Assembly: GCF_021166585.1 (NCBI RefSeq)
Contig: NZ_JAJOZE010000001.1
Coordinates: forward strand, 452,062-516,061
DNA: 64,000 nucleotides
From: Metabacillus kandeliae
GTDB lineage: Bacteria; Bacillota; Bacilli; Bacillales; Bacillaceae
Direction of reading: 5' to 3'
Position numbers and translations under genes: made by a program. Under the pieces are notes generated by a model. It did not search any database. It saw nothing but the letters and a program-made list of their open reading frames with translations, and was not told the origin of the DNA. Positions 30,102 through 39,231 of the stretch are shown here, one piece after another; position 1 is the stretch's first letter, and each line of letters opens with the position of its first letter.

Positions 30102-30138
30102 AGTCAAAGTCAGGCTTGTCTTGGCTTTGGCTTTTTTT
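30102..30138 (+). terminator. Terminator after dnaK
   Basis: AGTCAAAGTCA (30102-30112) pairs over 11 bp (with G-U pairs) with TGGCTTTGGCT (30122-30132), followed by a T-run. The remaining dnaK-dnaJ gap (30139-30336) holds small inverted repeats but no gene. Confidence 0.8.
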
Positions 30139-30336
30139 TAAGGGAGCATAAATAGGCACCTTTTTTAGAATCACAGATAAGATGCTTAAAAGGTAACATG
30201 AAAGACAGTTATGAAAAGTTTAAAAGAGCTGTTCATAACAGCAATTTAACTTATATGAACTGAAAGAATGCAGCTGCCGGGGTCAGATGGAGAGAATAAG
30301 CGCCAAATTCTGCAAATACCTTGCAATAAAAGAAGG

Positions 30337-30366
30337 TTGATTTTAATTTATCCGCAGTGATACAAT
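30337..30366 (+). promoter_or_regulatory. Candidate sigma-A promoter of dnaJ
   Basis: TTGATT (30337-30342), 18-bp spacer, TACAAT (30361-30366), 34 nt before the dnaJ ATG. No CIRCE is present here. Confidence 0.6.
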
Positions 30367-30399
30367 TTAGTTTATGTGAGAATTCGGGAGTGAACAGAT

Positions 30400-31533
30400 A
30401 TGAGCAAGCGTGATTACTACGAAGTTCTTGGTGTTGGCAAAGGCGCATCAAAGGATGAAATAAAAAAGGCCTATCGCAGCCTGTCTAAAAAGTACCACCC
30501 TGATATCAATCAATCAGATGATGCAGCAGATAAATTTAAAGAAGTAAAAGAAGCGTATGAAGTGCTGAATGATGACCAGAAACGGGCTCAATACGACCAG
30601 TTTGGCCATACAGATCCAAACCAGGGATTTGGCGGTTTCGGCGGACAGGGCGCTGATTTTGGCGGCTTTGGAGGATTTGAAGATATTTTCAGTTCCATTT
30701 TCGGAGGAGCTGGAGGCAGAAGAAGAGACCCTAATGCACCGCGTCAAGGAGCAGATCTGCAGTACACGATGTCCCTTTCCTTTGAAGAAGCAGCTTTTGG
30801 AAAAGAAACAACCATTGAACTGCCAAAGGATGAAGTGTGCGAAACCTGCCATGGCTCTGGTGCGAAGCCGGGAACAACCCCTGACAACTGCACCCACTGC
30901 GGCGGCACAGGCCAGCTGAATATTGAGCAGAATACGCCTTTCGGCCGTGTAGTTAACCGAAGAGTATGCCACTATTGCAGCGGCACAGGCAAAATCATTA
31001 AGCATAAATGTGCAACGTGCGGCGGAGACGGCACTATCAAAAAACGCCGAAAAATCAAGGTCAATATTCCAGCAGGTGTGGACGATGGCCAGCAGCTGAG
31101 AGTTTCCGGCCAGGGCGAGCCTGGAGTCAACGGCGGACCTCAAGGTGATTTGTACGTGGTCTTCCATGTGCGCGAACATGAATTTTTTGAAAGAGACGGC
31201 GACGATATTTACTGCGAAATGCCGCTGACCTTCTCACAGGCATCCCTTGGCGATGAAATTGAAGTTCCGACACTTCACGGCAAAGTAAAGCTCAAGGTGC
31301 CGGCTGGAACACAGGCAGGAACCAAATTCCGCCTCAAAGGAAAAGGTGTGCCGAATGTACGCGGCTACGGACAGGGCGATCAGCATATTATCGTTCGGAT
31401 CGTGACCCCGACTAACCTTACAGAAAAGCAGAAGGAATTGATGAGGGAGTTTGCCGAACTGAGCGGAAACCGTCCTGATGAACAGGAAGAAAGCTTTTTT
31501 GACAAAATGAAACGCGCATTTAAGGGAGAATAA
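30400..31533 (+). CDS. dnaJ: Chaperone DnaJ (Hsp40)
   Basis: A 377-residue type I J-protein. The J domain (residues 1-70) has the HPD motif in KKYHPDIN. A Gly/Phe-rich region follows (about 75-115), then four CxxCxGxG zinc repeats ([32 protein letters not shown]) and the C-terminal substrate-binding domains. It stimulates DnaK ATPase and delivers clients. It is 322 bp from dnaK, behind a terminator and its own promoter. Confidence 0.97.
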   Translation: MSKRDYYEVLGVGKGASKDEIKKAYRSLSKKYHPDINQSDDAADKFKEVKEAYEVLNDDQKRAQYDQFGHTDPNQGFGGFGGQGADFGGFGGFEDIFSSIFGGAGGRRRDPNAPRQGADLQYTMSLSFEEAAFGKETTIELPKDEVCETCHGSGAKPGTTPDNCTHCGGTGQLNIEQNTPFGRVVNRRVCHYCSGTGKIIKHKCATCGGDGTIKKRRKIKVNIPAGVDDGQQLRVSGQGEPGVNGGPQGDLYVVFHVREHEFFERDGDDIYCEMPLTFSQASLGDEIEVPTLHGKVKLKVPAGTQAGTKFRLKGKGVPNVRGYGQGDQHIIVRIVTPTNLTEKQKELMREFAELSGNRPDEQEESFFDKMKRAFKGE

Positions 31534-31539
31534 AAGGAA

Positions 31540-32487
31540 ATGAAATGGTCTGAAATCAGCATTCATACAACACAGGAAGCAGTTGAGCCTATCTCGAATA
31601 TTCTGCACGAAGCTGGTGCGAGCGGAGTTGTCATCGAGGATCCGCTTGATTTGTTTAAAGAACGGGAAAGCGTCTATGGAGAAATTTATGCTCTGAATCC
31701 TGATGATTATCCGCAGGAAGGCGTTATCGTCAAAGCTTATTTGCCAATCACAAGCTTTTTGGGAGAAACAGTGGATGGAATTAAGGAATCCATTGAAAAT
31801 TTGCTGAAGTTTGATATTGACCTTGGTAAAAACAGCGTTGCGATCAGTGAAGTGAATGAAGAAGAGTGGGCAACTGCGTGGAAAAAATATTACCATCCTG
31901 TGAAGATTTCTGATAAATTCACCATTGTGCCTACATGGGAAACGTACGAACCTGTCCATTCTGATGAGCTGATCATAGAACTGGATCCTGGGATGGCATT
32001 TGGAACAGGAACCCATCCGACAACAGTTCTGTGCATTCAGGCTCTTGAAAGATATGTAAAAGAAAATGACAGGGTAATTGATGTTGGAACAGGATCTGGC
32101 GTGCTGAGCATTGCAGCAGCCATGCTTGGAGCAGATTCGGTAACAGCTCTTGATTTGGATCCGGTAGCAGTCAACAGCGCAAGAATTAATACGAAACTGA
32201 ACAAGGTCCATGAAAAGGTTACGGTTTCTGAAAACAATTTGCTGAACGGCATTGAGCAAAAAGCAGATGTTGTGGCAGCCAATATCCTGGCTGAAATTAT
32301 TCTTCAATTTACAGATGATGCTTATCGTATACTAGAAGACAACGGTCTCTTCATTACGTCCGGCATTATCTTGAATAAAAAGAATGAGGTAAAAGACAGC
32401 CTGATCAAAGCCGGATTTGATATTCTTGAAACGATGGTCATGGAGGACTGGGTGGCCTTTATTGCAAAAAAAACTGTCACCGCCTAA
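31540..32487 (+). CDS. prmA: Ribosomal protein L11 methyltransferase
   Basis: A 315-residue SAM-dependent enzyme that trimethylates L11. The N-terminal substrate-recognition domain is followed by a methyltransferase core with [27 protein letters not shown] and the NPPY-like [11 protein letters not shown]. It starts 6 nt after dnaJ and is likely cotranscribed. Confidence 0.95.
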   Translation: MKWSEISIHTTQEAVEPISNILHEAGASGVVIEDPLDLFKERESVYGEIYALNPDDYPQEGVIVKAYLPITSFLGETVDGIKESIENLLKFDIDLGKNSVAISEVNEEEWATAWKKYYHPVKISDKFTIVPTWETYEPVHSDELIIELDPGMAFGTGTHPTTVLCIQALERYVKENDRVIDVGTGSGVLSIAAAMLGADSVTALDLDPVAVNSARINTKLNKVHEKVTVSENNLLNGIEQKADVVAANILAEIILQFTDDAYRILEDNGLFITSGIILNKKNEVKDSLIKAGFDILETMVMEDWVAFIAKKTVTA

Positions 32488-32514
32488 TGTAAAGCAGAAA
32501 AAACGGCAAGTATG

Positions 32515-32549
32515 AAACTATCGGTACTGGTGCCGGTAGTTTTCGTTTT
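32515..32549 (+). terminator. Terminator-like hairpin between prmA and rsmE
   Basis: AAACTATCGGTAC (32515-32527) can pair along its length with GTGCCGGTAGTTT (32530-32542), followed by TCGTTTT. The imperfect T-run suggests partial termination or processing within the operon. Confidence 0.55.
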
Positions 32550-32586
32550 GACTGCTGGCAGTGACGAACGGAAGGAAGGCGAACGC

Positions 32587-33342
32587 ATGCAGCGCTATTT
32601 TATCAGTGAAAAAAAAGAGGATGCAGAAAGCCTTGTGACCATTACTGGTGAAGATGTTCACCATATAAGCCGGGTCATGCGGATGAGCGAAGGAAGCCGC
32701 CTCACGGCCATCACTAGTGACGGCTATGAAGCAGAATGCAAGATCCGGCAAATTTCAGGCAGCATGGTTGAGGCTTTGCCGGAAAAATGGGTGGAGGCCG
32801 GCCGTGAGCTTCCTGTGAAAGTCACGATTGCGAGCGGGCTGCCTAAAGGGGATAAACTGGAATGGATTATCCAAAAAGGGACAGAGCTCGGGGCAAGTGA
32901 GTTTATCCCTTTTAATGCGGCCCGTTCTATTGTTAAAATAGAAGCCAATAAGGCTAAGAAAAAAACAGAGCGCTGGCAGAAGATCGCGAAGGAAGCTGCT
33001 GAGCAGTCCTATCGAACGGTTATCCCGCATGTGAAAGAACCATTCACCATTAAACAGCTGCTTAAAGAAGCTGAATCCTATACACTGAAGCTGCTTGCAT
33101 TTGAAGAATCAGCTAAAGAAGGGGAGGCTGCTAATTTTGCAGCAGCATTAAAACAGCTGAAGCCGCATGACACAATACTGATTGTCACTGGACCAGAGGG
33201 CGGAATTTCAGATGAGGAAGCAGCATTATTTACAAAAGAGGGATTCATTCCTGCAAGCTTTGGACCGAGAATATTGCGGACTGAAACGGCGCCGCTGTAC
33301 GCTCTTTCAGCCATATCATTTTATTTTGAACTATTGAGGTGA
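32587..33342 (+). CDS. rsmE: 16S rRNA m3U1498 methyltransferase RsmE
   Basis: A 251-residue SPOUT-class methyltransferase. An N-terminal PUA-like domain begins MQRYFISEKKED, and the knotted SAM site has VTGPEGGISDEEA and LRTETAPLYALS. ATG 32587 has GAAGG about 11 nt upstream; the 25 codons before it overlap the hairpin and are not conserved-looking. It overlaps the ribosome site of mtaB. Confidence 0.94.
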   Translation: MQRYFISEKKEDAESLVTITGEDVHHISRVMRMSEGSRLTAITSDGYEAECKIRQISGSMVEALPEKWVEAGRELPVKVTIASGLPKGDKLEWIIQKGTELGASEFIPFNAARSIVKIEANKAKKKTERWQKIAKEAAEQSYRTVIPHVKEPFTIKQLLKEAESYTLKLLAFEESAKEGEAANFAAALKQLKPHDTILIVTGPEGGISDEEAALFTKEGFIPASFGPRILRTETAPLYALSAISFYFELLR

Positions 33343-33347
33343 TTACC

Positions 33348-34700
33348 ATGCCATCTGTGGCATTTCATACACTGGGCTGTAAAGTCAACCATTACGAAAC
33401 AGAAGCTATTTGGCAGCTTTTCAAAGAATCAGGCTATGAACGCACTGAATTTGAAGGCGCATCAGACGTATATGTCATTAATACATGCACGGTGACCAAT
33501 ACAGGCGACAAAAAGAGCCGCCAGGTTATCCGAAGGGCTATCCGCCAAAATCCTGACAGCGTTATTTGTGTAACAGGGTGCTATGCTCAAACCTCTCCTG
33601 CTGAGATCATGGCTATTCCCGGAGTTGATATCGTTGTCGGCACACAGGACAGGGTAAAGATGCTTGATTATATCCAGCAGTTCCGTGAAGAAAGACAGCC
33701 GATCAATGGCGTCAGCAATATAATGAAGGCAAAGGTATATGAAGAACTGGATGTTCCAGCATTCACCGACAGAACAAGGGCTTCTTTGAAAATACAGGAA
33801 GGCTGCAACAATTTCTGCACGTTCTGCATTATCCCTTGGGCAAGAGGCCTGATGAGATCAAGAGATCCGGAGGAAGTTATTAAACAGGCTCAGCAGCTTG
33901 TTGATGCAGGATACAAAGAAATCGTTCTGACAGGCATTCACACTGGCGGATATGGCGAGGATATGAAGGATTATAACTTTGCGATGCTGCTTAAAGCGCT
34001 TGATGAACAGGTTGAAGGACTGAAAAGAATCCGCATTTCCTCCATTGAAGCGAGCCAGATTACAGATGAAGTGATTGAGGTGCTGGACAAGTCTGATAAG
34101 ATCGTCCGCCATTTGCATATTCCCATTCAATCAGGCTCCAATACAGTGCTGAAAAGAATGCGCCGTAAATATACAATGGAGTTTTTCGCTGAAAGACTGG
34201 AAAAATTGAAACTCGCCCTGCCTGGACTTGCGGTCACTTCTGATGTGATTGTCGGTTTTCCTGGCGAAACAGAAGAAGAATTTATGGAAACCTTTCATTT
34301 CATTAAAAAGCATAAATTCTCTGAATTGCACGTTTTCCCATATTCCAAACGGACAGGCACACCTGCCGCCCGGATGGAGGATCAAGTTGACGAAGACGTG
34401 AAAAACGAGCGCGTTCACAGACTGATCAGCCTTTCTGATCAGCTTGCAAAAGAATATGCATCAGACTTTGAAGGGGAAATCCTAGAGGTTATTCCGGAAG
34501 AGAAATATAAGGAAGATCCGGAGAGCAGCCTTTACATGGGTTATACAGATAATTACATGAAAGTCGTATTCCCTGCAACTGAGGATATGGTCGGTAAAAT
34601 TGTCAAAGTAAAAATCAGCAAAGCGGGCTACCCTTATAATGAAGGCCAATTTGTCCGGGTGCTGGGCGAAGAGGCTGTTAAGGTCAGACTCTCTTCTTGA
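33348..34700 (+). CDS. mtaB: tRNA t6A37 methylthiotransferase MtaB
   Basis: A 450-residue radical SAM methylthiotransferase that converts t6A to ms2t6A at tRNA position 37. The N-terminal UPF0004 domain contributes Cys in TLGCKVN, INTCTVTN and VTGCYAQ for one cluster. The radical SAM motif is CNNFCTFC near residue 145, and a TRAM domain lies at the C-terminus. ATG 33348 is 6 nt from GAGGTG; GTG 33339 is within that site. Confidence 0.95.
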   Translation: MPSVAFHTLGCKVNHYETEAIWQLFKESGYERTEFEGASDVYVINTCTVTNTGDKKSRQVIRRAIRQNPDSVICVTGCYAQTSPAEIMAIPGVDIVVGTQDRVKMLDYIQQFREERQPINGVSNIMKAKVYEELDVPAFTDRTRASLKIQEGCNNFCTFCIIPWARGLMRSRDPEEVIKQAQQLVDAGYKEIVLTGIHTGGYGEDMKDYNFAMLLKALDEQVEGLKRIRISSIEASQITDEVIEVLDKSDKIVRHLHIPIQSGSNTVLKRMRRKYTMEFFAERLEKLKLALPGLAVTSDVIVGFPGETEEEFMETFHFIKKHKFSELHVFPYSKRTGTPAARMEDQVDEDVKNERVHRLISLSDQLAKEYASDFEGEILEVIPEEKYKEDPESSLYMGYTDNYMKVVFPATEDMVGKIVKVKISKAGYPYNEGQFVRVLGEEAVKVRLSS

Positions 34701-34709
34701 TAAAAATTC

Positions 34710-34740
34710 AGGCTGTTTCCTTCGGGAGCCAGCCTTTTTG
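34710..34740 (+). terminator. Terminator after mtaB
   Basis: AGGCTG (34710-34715) pairs with CAGCCT, with an inner TTCC-TTCG-GGAG hairpin, then TTTTTG. Confidence 0.8.
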
Positions 34741-34948
34741 CATTCAGGCAGACCCTGTGAGGATATTTGCCATTTTTGTTTAAATTTTTATAAAAAGGAT
34801 TCTTTCCGGCACGCTATTTCTTATAGGATTTTTATAAATCTGATGGTAAAAAAAGCTTATGGGAAGTTCATCACTTGCTGCTACTATTTCTAGGGAGATC
34901 GTGGTAAGATGTTAGATGTCGGACAACTATTCGAGAGGAGCAATACCC

Positions 34949-35620
34949 ATGTCAGAAAATATTGCAAAAATGATTGACCATACAGCACTGAAGCCAGAAA
35001 CAACAAAAGAGCAGGTTGAAAAATTGTGCCAGGAAGCAAAAGAGCACGGCTTTTTTTCTGTGTGCATCAACCCAGCCTGGGTGGAAACAGCTGCTAAGCT
35101 TTTGGAAGGCTCAGACGTTAAAGTGTGTACTGTAATCGGCTTTCCTCTTGGAGCCAATACTCCAGAAACAAAAGCATTTGAAACAAAGGATGCTATTGAA
35201 AAAGGAGCACACGAAGTTGATATGGTAATCAATATCGGTGCGCTTAAAAGCAAAAACTATGAACTGGTTGAACGCGACATTAAAAGCGTTACAGATGCGG
35301 CTAAAGGAAAAGCGCTGACAAAAGTCATTCTTGAGACAAGCCTATTAACAGATGAGGAAAAAGTAAAAGCTTCCGAGCTGGCAGTTAAAGCAGGAGCAGA
35401 TTATGTTAAAACGTCTACAGGATTCTCCACAGGCGGTGCAACAATTGAAGATATCCGCTTAATGAGAAAAACGGTTGGTCCTGATATCGGCGTTAAAGCA
35501 TCTGGCGGAGTCCGCGACAGAAAAGGCGCATTTGACATGATTGAAGCAGGGGCAACCCGCATCGGTGCAAGCGCCGGGATCTCCATCATTGCTGGACAAA
35601 CATCCGATTCAGATTATTAA
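34949..35620 (+). CDS. deoC: Deoxyribose-phosphate aldolase
   Basis: A 223-residue class I aldolase that splits 2-deoxyribose-5-phosphate to glyceraldehyde-3-phosphate and acetaldehyde in deoxynucleoside catabolism. The Schiff-base Lys is in [11 protein letters not shown], and KASGGVRD supplies the second Lys. ATG 34949 is 8 nt from GAGAGGAG. In B. subtilis deoC sits in a nucleoside operon with nupC and pdp; here it stands alone between mtaB and rpsU, bounded by terminators. No DeoR gene is nearby. Confidence 0.95.
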
Positions 35621-35642
35621 GCGGTTTAAATACTGCTTTTTT
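35619..35642 (+). terminator. Short terminator after deoC
   Basis: AAGCGG with CTGCTT, an 8-nt loop and six T residues; it starts at the deoC stop. Confidence 0.65.
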
Positions 35643-35653
35643 GGGAGTTTTTG

Positions 35654-35682
35654 TTGACCTGCCATGTCTGTTATATTATAAT
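35654..35682 (+). promoter_or_regulatory. Strong sigma-A promoter of rpsU-yqeY
   Basis: TTGACC (35654-35659), exactly 17 bp, TATAAT (35677-35682), 64 nt upstream of the rpsU start. The best promoter match in the window. Confidence 0.8.
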
Positions 35683-35745
35683 TGCATGGTACATGTTCAA
35701 ACTTTGAAACATTGTCGATTGGTGTATTCGGAGGGAGGGAAAGAG

Positions 35746-35919
35746 ATGTCAAAAACTGTTGTTCGCAAGAACGAATCGCTTGAAGATGCTCTTCGACGCT
35801 TCAAACGTTCTGTATCTAAAACAGGTACATTACAAGAAGCTAGAAAGCGCGAATTCTACGAAAAGCCTAGCGTTAAGCGCAAGAAGAAATCTGAGGCGGC
35901 TAGAAAACGCAAATTCTAA
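35746..35919 (+). CDS. rpsU: 30S ribosomal protein S21 (bS21)
   Basis: A 57-residue, highly basic protein: [20 protein letters not shown] through [14 protein letters not shown]. It helps the 30S subunit engage mRNA. GGAGGGAGGGA precedes ATG 35746. It is cotranscribed with yqeY, 15 nt downstream. Confidence 0.98.
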
Positions 35920-35934
35920 TTAGAAGGTGTATTC

Positions 35935-36381
35935 ATGAGTCTCCTTGAACGTTTAAACCAAGATATGAAGCAAGCGATGAAAAACAAGGAAAAAGATAAA
36001 CTCTCAGTTATCCGGATGCTGAAAGCTTCTATCCAAAATGAAGCAATTAAGCAGAAAAAGAACGAGCTTTCCGAAGAAGAGGAAGTAACCGTCCTCTCTC
36101 GTGAGTTAAAACAACGTAAGGACTCCCTCCAGGAATTCAATAACGCTGATCGTTCTGATCTTGCCGATAAAGTAGAAATTGAAATTTCGATTGTGAGCGA
36201 ATATATGCCTGAACAGCTTTCAGAAGATGAGGTGCTTGATATTGTCAAGCAGACGATCACTGAAACTGGAGCTGCTTCTAAAGCGGATATGGGTAAAGTC
36301 ATGTCTGCCATTATGCCTAAAGTTAAAGGCAAAGCAGACGGCTCAGTCGTAAACAGACTTGTTTCTCAGCAGCTGTCATAA
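35935..36381 (+). CDS. yqeY: GatB/YqeY domain protein
   Basis: A 148-residue stand-alone YqeY domain, homologous to the tRNA-binding tail of the amidotransferase subunit GatB. It has a charged helical N-terminal half and a C-terminal helical bundle with [21 protein letters not shown]. Its role is unclear, probably tRNA or RNA related. Conserved partner of rpsU. Confidence 0.93.
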   Translation: MSLLERLNQDMKQAMKNKEKDKLSVIRMLKASIQNEAIKQKKNELSEEEEVTVLSRELKQRKDSLQEFNNADRSDLADKVEIEISIVSEYMPEQLSEDEVLDIVKQTITETGAASKADMGKVMSAIMPKVKGKADGSVVNRLVSQQLS

Positions 36382-36396
36382 GATAAGCACAGTAAA

Positions 36397-36425
36397 GCAT
36401 CCTGCCTTTGGCAGGGTGCTTTTTT
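36397..36425 (+). terminator. Terminator of rpsU-yqeY
   Basis: AGCATCCTGCC with GCAGGGTGCT around a TTTG loop, then six T residues. Confidence 0.9.
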
Positions 36426-36578
36426 GTATTTTGGCTCTGCTTCTTTTCAATCCAGCAGGCTGTAAGACTGGAAAAACGATCTACATTTTTATTTATTTGG
36501 AAAATATAATACAATAAGAATGAAACCGATTACCATTTAAAACTGTATTACAAGATAGATGCAGGAGGAGGTGAACCT

Positions 36579-37403
36579 ATGAGAGCAGTTTTCTGTCTGC
36601 TGGTTATGGTCCTGTTTGCTGCTGTTTTTCTTCCTCTTGGGGCGATGCCTGAGGCGCTTGCCGGCGGAGCATCTGCGAGCGGGCAGGGCGGAAACTTCCA
36701 AGCGGCAGAGAGGCCAGCAGTCCGTGAAACGCTTTCAGCGGAGCAAAAGGCAGCGAGAGTGCTGACTAATCCGTTTGTTGTCGGAATTTTGCTGACTGTA
36801 GGCATCGTTGGGTTATTTATAGAGCTTTTTTCTCCCGGATTCGGGCTGCCGGGACTCCTTGGCATCACCTGTCTGCTCCTCTTCTTTTTGGGGCACATTG
36901 CAGCAGGTGCTGCAGGCTACGAATCAATCCTCATTTTTATAGCAGGCATTATTCTTATTGTTATTGAATTTTTTCTGCCCGGTGGAATTATCGGCTTGAT
37001 GGGTTTTGGAGCTGTGCTTTACAGCTTTTTTCTTACAGCAGACAATTTGTTTACTCTTGCTGTATCGCTGGGCATTGCCGTGATAGCAGCAATCCTGGCT
37101 TATTTATTTCTAACAAGGGTGTTGGGAAGGAAAATGAGACTTTTTAAAAAGTTTATTTTGGAGGATCAGGCTGATACAAAAAAAGGCTATGTTTCAAGCA
37201 TCAGCCGCAAGGAGCTAATCGGGAAAACGGGTACGGCGCTTACCAGTCTCAGACCAGCGGGCACAGGCCTGTTTGGAGACGAGAGGGTGGATGTTGTAAC
37301 AGAAGGCAGTTTTATAGCAAAGGATCAGCGCATTAAGGTGCTGAAAGCTGAAGGCGCCCGCGTTGTTGTCAGAGAAGCTGGCGAAGCAGAGGAGGAATTA
37401 TAA
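36579..37403 (+). CDS. NfeD-family protein lacking the N-terminal protease domain
   Basis: A 274-residue membrane protein in the yqeZ position. A signal peptide (about residues 1-28) leads to a short linker and LSAEQKAARVLTNPFVVGILL. About four membrane helices follow (60-180), then a C-terminal OB-fold NfeD domain with LIGKTGTALTSLRPAGTGLF and ERVDVVTEGSFI. B. subtilis YqeZ is much longer (about 437 residues) because a ClpP-class serine protease domain lies between signal and helices; it is missing here with no frameshift and no space upstream. AGGAGGAGGTGA gives a strong start. It abuts floA and likely works with it in membrane microdomains, without proteolytic activity. Confidence 0.85.
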   Translation: MRAVFCLLVMVLFAAVFLPLGAMPEALAGGASASGQGGNFQAAERPAVRETLSAEQKAARVLTNPFVVGILLTVGIVGLFIELFSPGFGLPGLLGITCLLLFFLGHIAAGAAGYESILIFIAGIILIVIEFFLPGGIIGLMGFGAVLYSFFLTADNLFTLAVSLGIAVIAAILAYLFLTRVLGRKMRLFKKFILEDQADTKKGYVSSISRKELIGKTGTALTSLRPAGTGLFGDERVDVVTEGSFIAKDQRIKVLKAEGARVVVREAGEAEEEL

Positions 37404-38399
37404 ATGGTTTCAAACACTATTTTTATGATCGCGATCATTATAGGAATATTAATTTTACTTGGTATCTTTTTTACCTTTGTACCGGTGATGCTCTGGATTT
37501 CTGCACTTGCTGCAGGTGTGCATGTCAGCATTTTCACACTGATTGGCATGAGGCTGAGAAGGGTTATACCTAGCAGGGTCATCAATCCGCTGATTAAAGC
37601 ACACAAAGCAGGAATCGGTGTGACAACCAACCAGCTTGAAAGCCATTATCTAGCAGGGGGAAATGTCGATCGTGTTGTAAATGCCCTGATTGCGGCAGAG
37701 CGTGCGAATATTGAGTTAAGCTTTGAAAGATGCGCAGCGATTGACCTGGCCGGAAGAAATGTTCTTGAGGCTGTTCAAATGAGTGTTAACCCGAAAGTGA
37801 TTGAAACGCCGTACATCGCTGGTGTCGCCATGAACGGCATCGAGGTGAAAGCGAAAGCGAGAATTACCGTCCGCGCCAATATTGACAGGCTTGTCGGTGG
37901 TGCAGGGGAAGAAACGATCATTGCGAGGGTAGGAGAAGGGATTGTCAGCACAATCGGTTCCTCTGAAAACCATAAAAAAGTGCTTGAAAATCCTGATCTG
38001 ATTTCACGGACTGTTCTGAGCAAAGGACTTGATTCCGGTACGGCGTTTGAAATACTGTCCATCGATATCATGGATGTAGATATCGGCAAAAACATTGGAG
38101 CCATCCTTCAAACTGACCAGGCAGAGGCAGACAAGAACATTGCCCAGGCAAAAGCAGAAGAACGCAGAGCCATGGCGGTTGCACAGGAACAGGAAATGAA
38201 GGCAAGGGTCGAAGAAATGAGAGCGAAGGTAGTGGAGGCAGAGTCAGAGGTGCCGCTTGCCATGGCTGAAGCACTAAAAAATGGGAATTTGGGAGTAATG
38301 GATTATGTGAATTTCCAAAACATTAATGCTGATACAGATATGAGAGAATCCATTGGAAAGATGTCAGACGGAAATAAAGACGGCAAAAACAGGAGCTAA
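37404..38399 (+). CDS. floA: Flotillin-like protein FloA
   Basis: A 331-residue bacterial flotillin that forms functional membrane microdomains. The N-terminal hairpin membrane region (about 8-50) is followed by the SPFH/band-7-like domain, and a C-terminal coiled coil rich in EA repeats ([20 protein letters not shown]). It starts at the base after the nfeD stop, showing tight coupling. A GGAGC/GCTCC hairpin without a T-run follows its stop. Confidence 0.95.
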   Translation: MVSNTIFMIAIIIGILILLGIFFTFVPVMLWISALAAGVHVSIFTLIGMRLRRVIPSRVINPLIKAHKAGIGVTTNQLESHYLAGGNVDRVVNALIAAERANIELSFERCAAIDLAGRNVLEAVQMSVNPKVIETPYIAGVAMNGIEVKAKARITVRANIDRLVGGAGEETIIARVGEGIVSTIGSSENHKKVLENPDLISRTVLSKGLDSGTAFEILSIDIMDVDIGKNIGAILQTDQAEADKNIAQAKAEERRAMAVAQEQEMKARVEEMRAKVVEAESEVPLAMAEALKNGNLGVMDYVNFQNINADTDMRESIGKMSDGNKDGKNRS

Positions 38400-38428
38400 A
38401 AAGCTCCCTTCCCGTCAGGGGGATGAGT

Positions 38429-38851
38429 ATGGAAAAAGCATTGGAAGACCTGACTGGTTTGTTTCAGCACCTCCCATGGATCGGAGCCATTGTCATTGCT
38501 CTTGCAGCGGCGGTTTTAAAAAAGCTCGGAGGGTTTCTTCAGACTGAGGAAGCAGCTCCGGCAGCCCAGCTGAAACAGGAGGCTGAAGACGAAATCAGCC
38601 GGGAAGAACGAGTATCTATGCAGGACATTTATGAAGAACGCAGAATAGAAGCTGAAACCCATTCCGGCTTTGACAGGACTAAGCATATCTTTACTGAGGA
38701 TACAGAAAATAAAAGCCAAAACAGAAACGGACTGCAGCTTCCTTCTGATGATACCGTAAGAGGCATGATATGGGCCGAGATCCTCGGACCGCCTAAAGCG
38801 AAGCAGCAGGCAGGAAGCTCACGTGCCCGCATGCAGCGCCGAAAAGGCTAG
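38429..38851 (+). CDS. Uncharacterised protein at the yqfB position
   Basis: A 140-residue protein with one hydrophobic segment near residues 15-32 (LPWIGAIVIALAAAVLKKLG), then a charged, probably disordered tail with Glu-rich and Arg/Lys-rich stretches. No domain is recognised. It sits between floA and yqfC, where B. subtilis has yqfB, but I cannot confirm homology. ATG 38429 is 6 nt from GGGGG; ATG 38423 touches that site. Possibly a third member of the nfeD-floA membrane unit. Confidence 0.65.
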   Translation: MEKALEDLTGLFQHLPWIGAIVIALAAAVLKKLGGFLQTEEAAPAAQLKQEAEDEISREERVSMQDIYEERRIEAETHSGFDRTKHIFTEDTENKSQNRNGLQLPSDDTVRGMIWAEILGPPKAKQQAGSSRARMQRRKG

Positions 38852-38883
38852 CATCTGATAGCGGTGGGCAAAAAAGCAGTGTT

Positions 38884-38931
38884 AGAACCTCTCTTTACCT
38901 CATAAAATGAGTTGAAGGGGGGTTCTTTTTT
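38884..38931 (+). terminator. Long terminator-like hairpin enclosing the yqfC ribosome site
   Basis: AGAACC (38884-38889) and downstream bases through CTCAT pair along about 20 positions with ATGAG through GGTTCT (38906-38925), around a 3-nt loop, followed by six T residues. It should end the nfeD-floA transcript. Its right arm contains the GGGGGG that serves as ribosome site for yqfC. CATAAAAT at 38901-38908 in the loop region also resembles a SigE -10. Confidence 0.7.
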
Positions 38932-39216
38932 ATGGCAAAGAAATGGCGCAGAAAGATCGCAAATTGGATGACCAGGACCATCGAGCTACCGCCAGATGTC
39001 ATGATGGACCTTCCAAGAATCACAATGGTCGGACAGCTTCATATTTACATAGAAAATCACAGGGGGCTGCTTGCCTTTACAGATACAGAGCTCAGGCTCT
39101 TATTGAAGCATGGACAGCTGCAGATAAAAGGAAATCAATTTGTGATTAAAACGATCCTGCCGGAGGAAATCATGCTGGAGGGCAAGATTGAACAAGTCAC
39201 ATACCTTGAATCATAA
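38932..39216 (+). CDS. yqfC: Sporulation protein YqfC (YabP/YqfC family)
   Basis: A 94-residue protein of the YabP/YqfC family: basic N-terminus, then PPDVMMDLPRITMVGQLHIYIENHRG (in part) and ILPEEIMLEGKIEQVTYLE. In B. subtilis the yqfC-yqfD pair is expressed in the mother cell under SigE. The ATG follows a T-run directly; the only ribosome site is in the arm of the preceding hairpin, 9 nt away. Confidence 0.9.
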   Translation: MAKKWRRKIANWMTRTIELPPDVMMDLPRITMVGQLHIYIENHRGLLAFTDTELRLLLKHGQLQIKGNQFVIKTILPEEIMLEGKIEQVTYLES

Positions 39217-39231
39217 AAAGGGGGAATCGGG

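Noticed and set aside
31234-32307. Long reverse-strand open frame of 357 codons opposite dnaJ and prmA
   Set aside because: It spans two well-identified genes, is Cys/Phe/Ile-rich like other antisense shadows, and has no ribosome site or recognisable domain.
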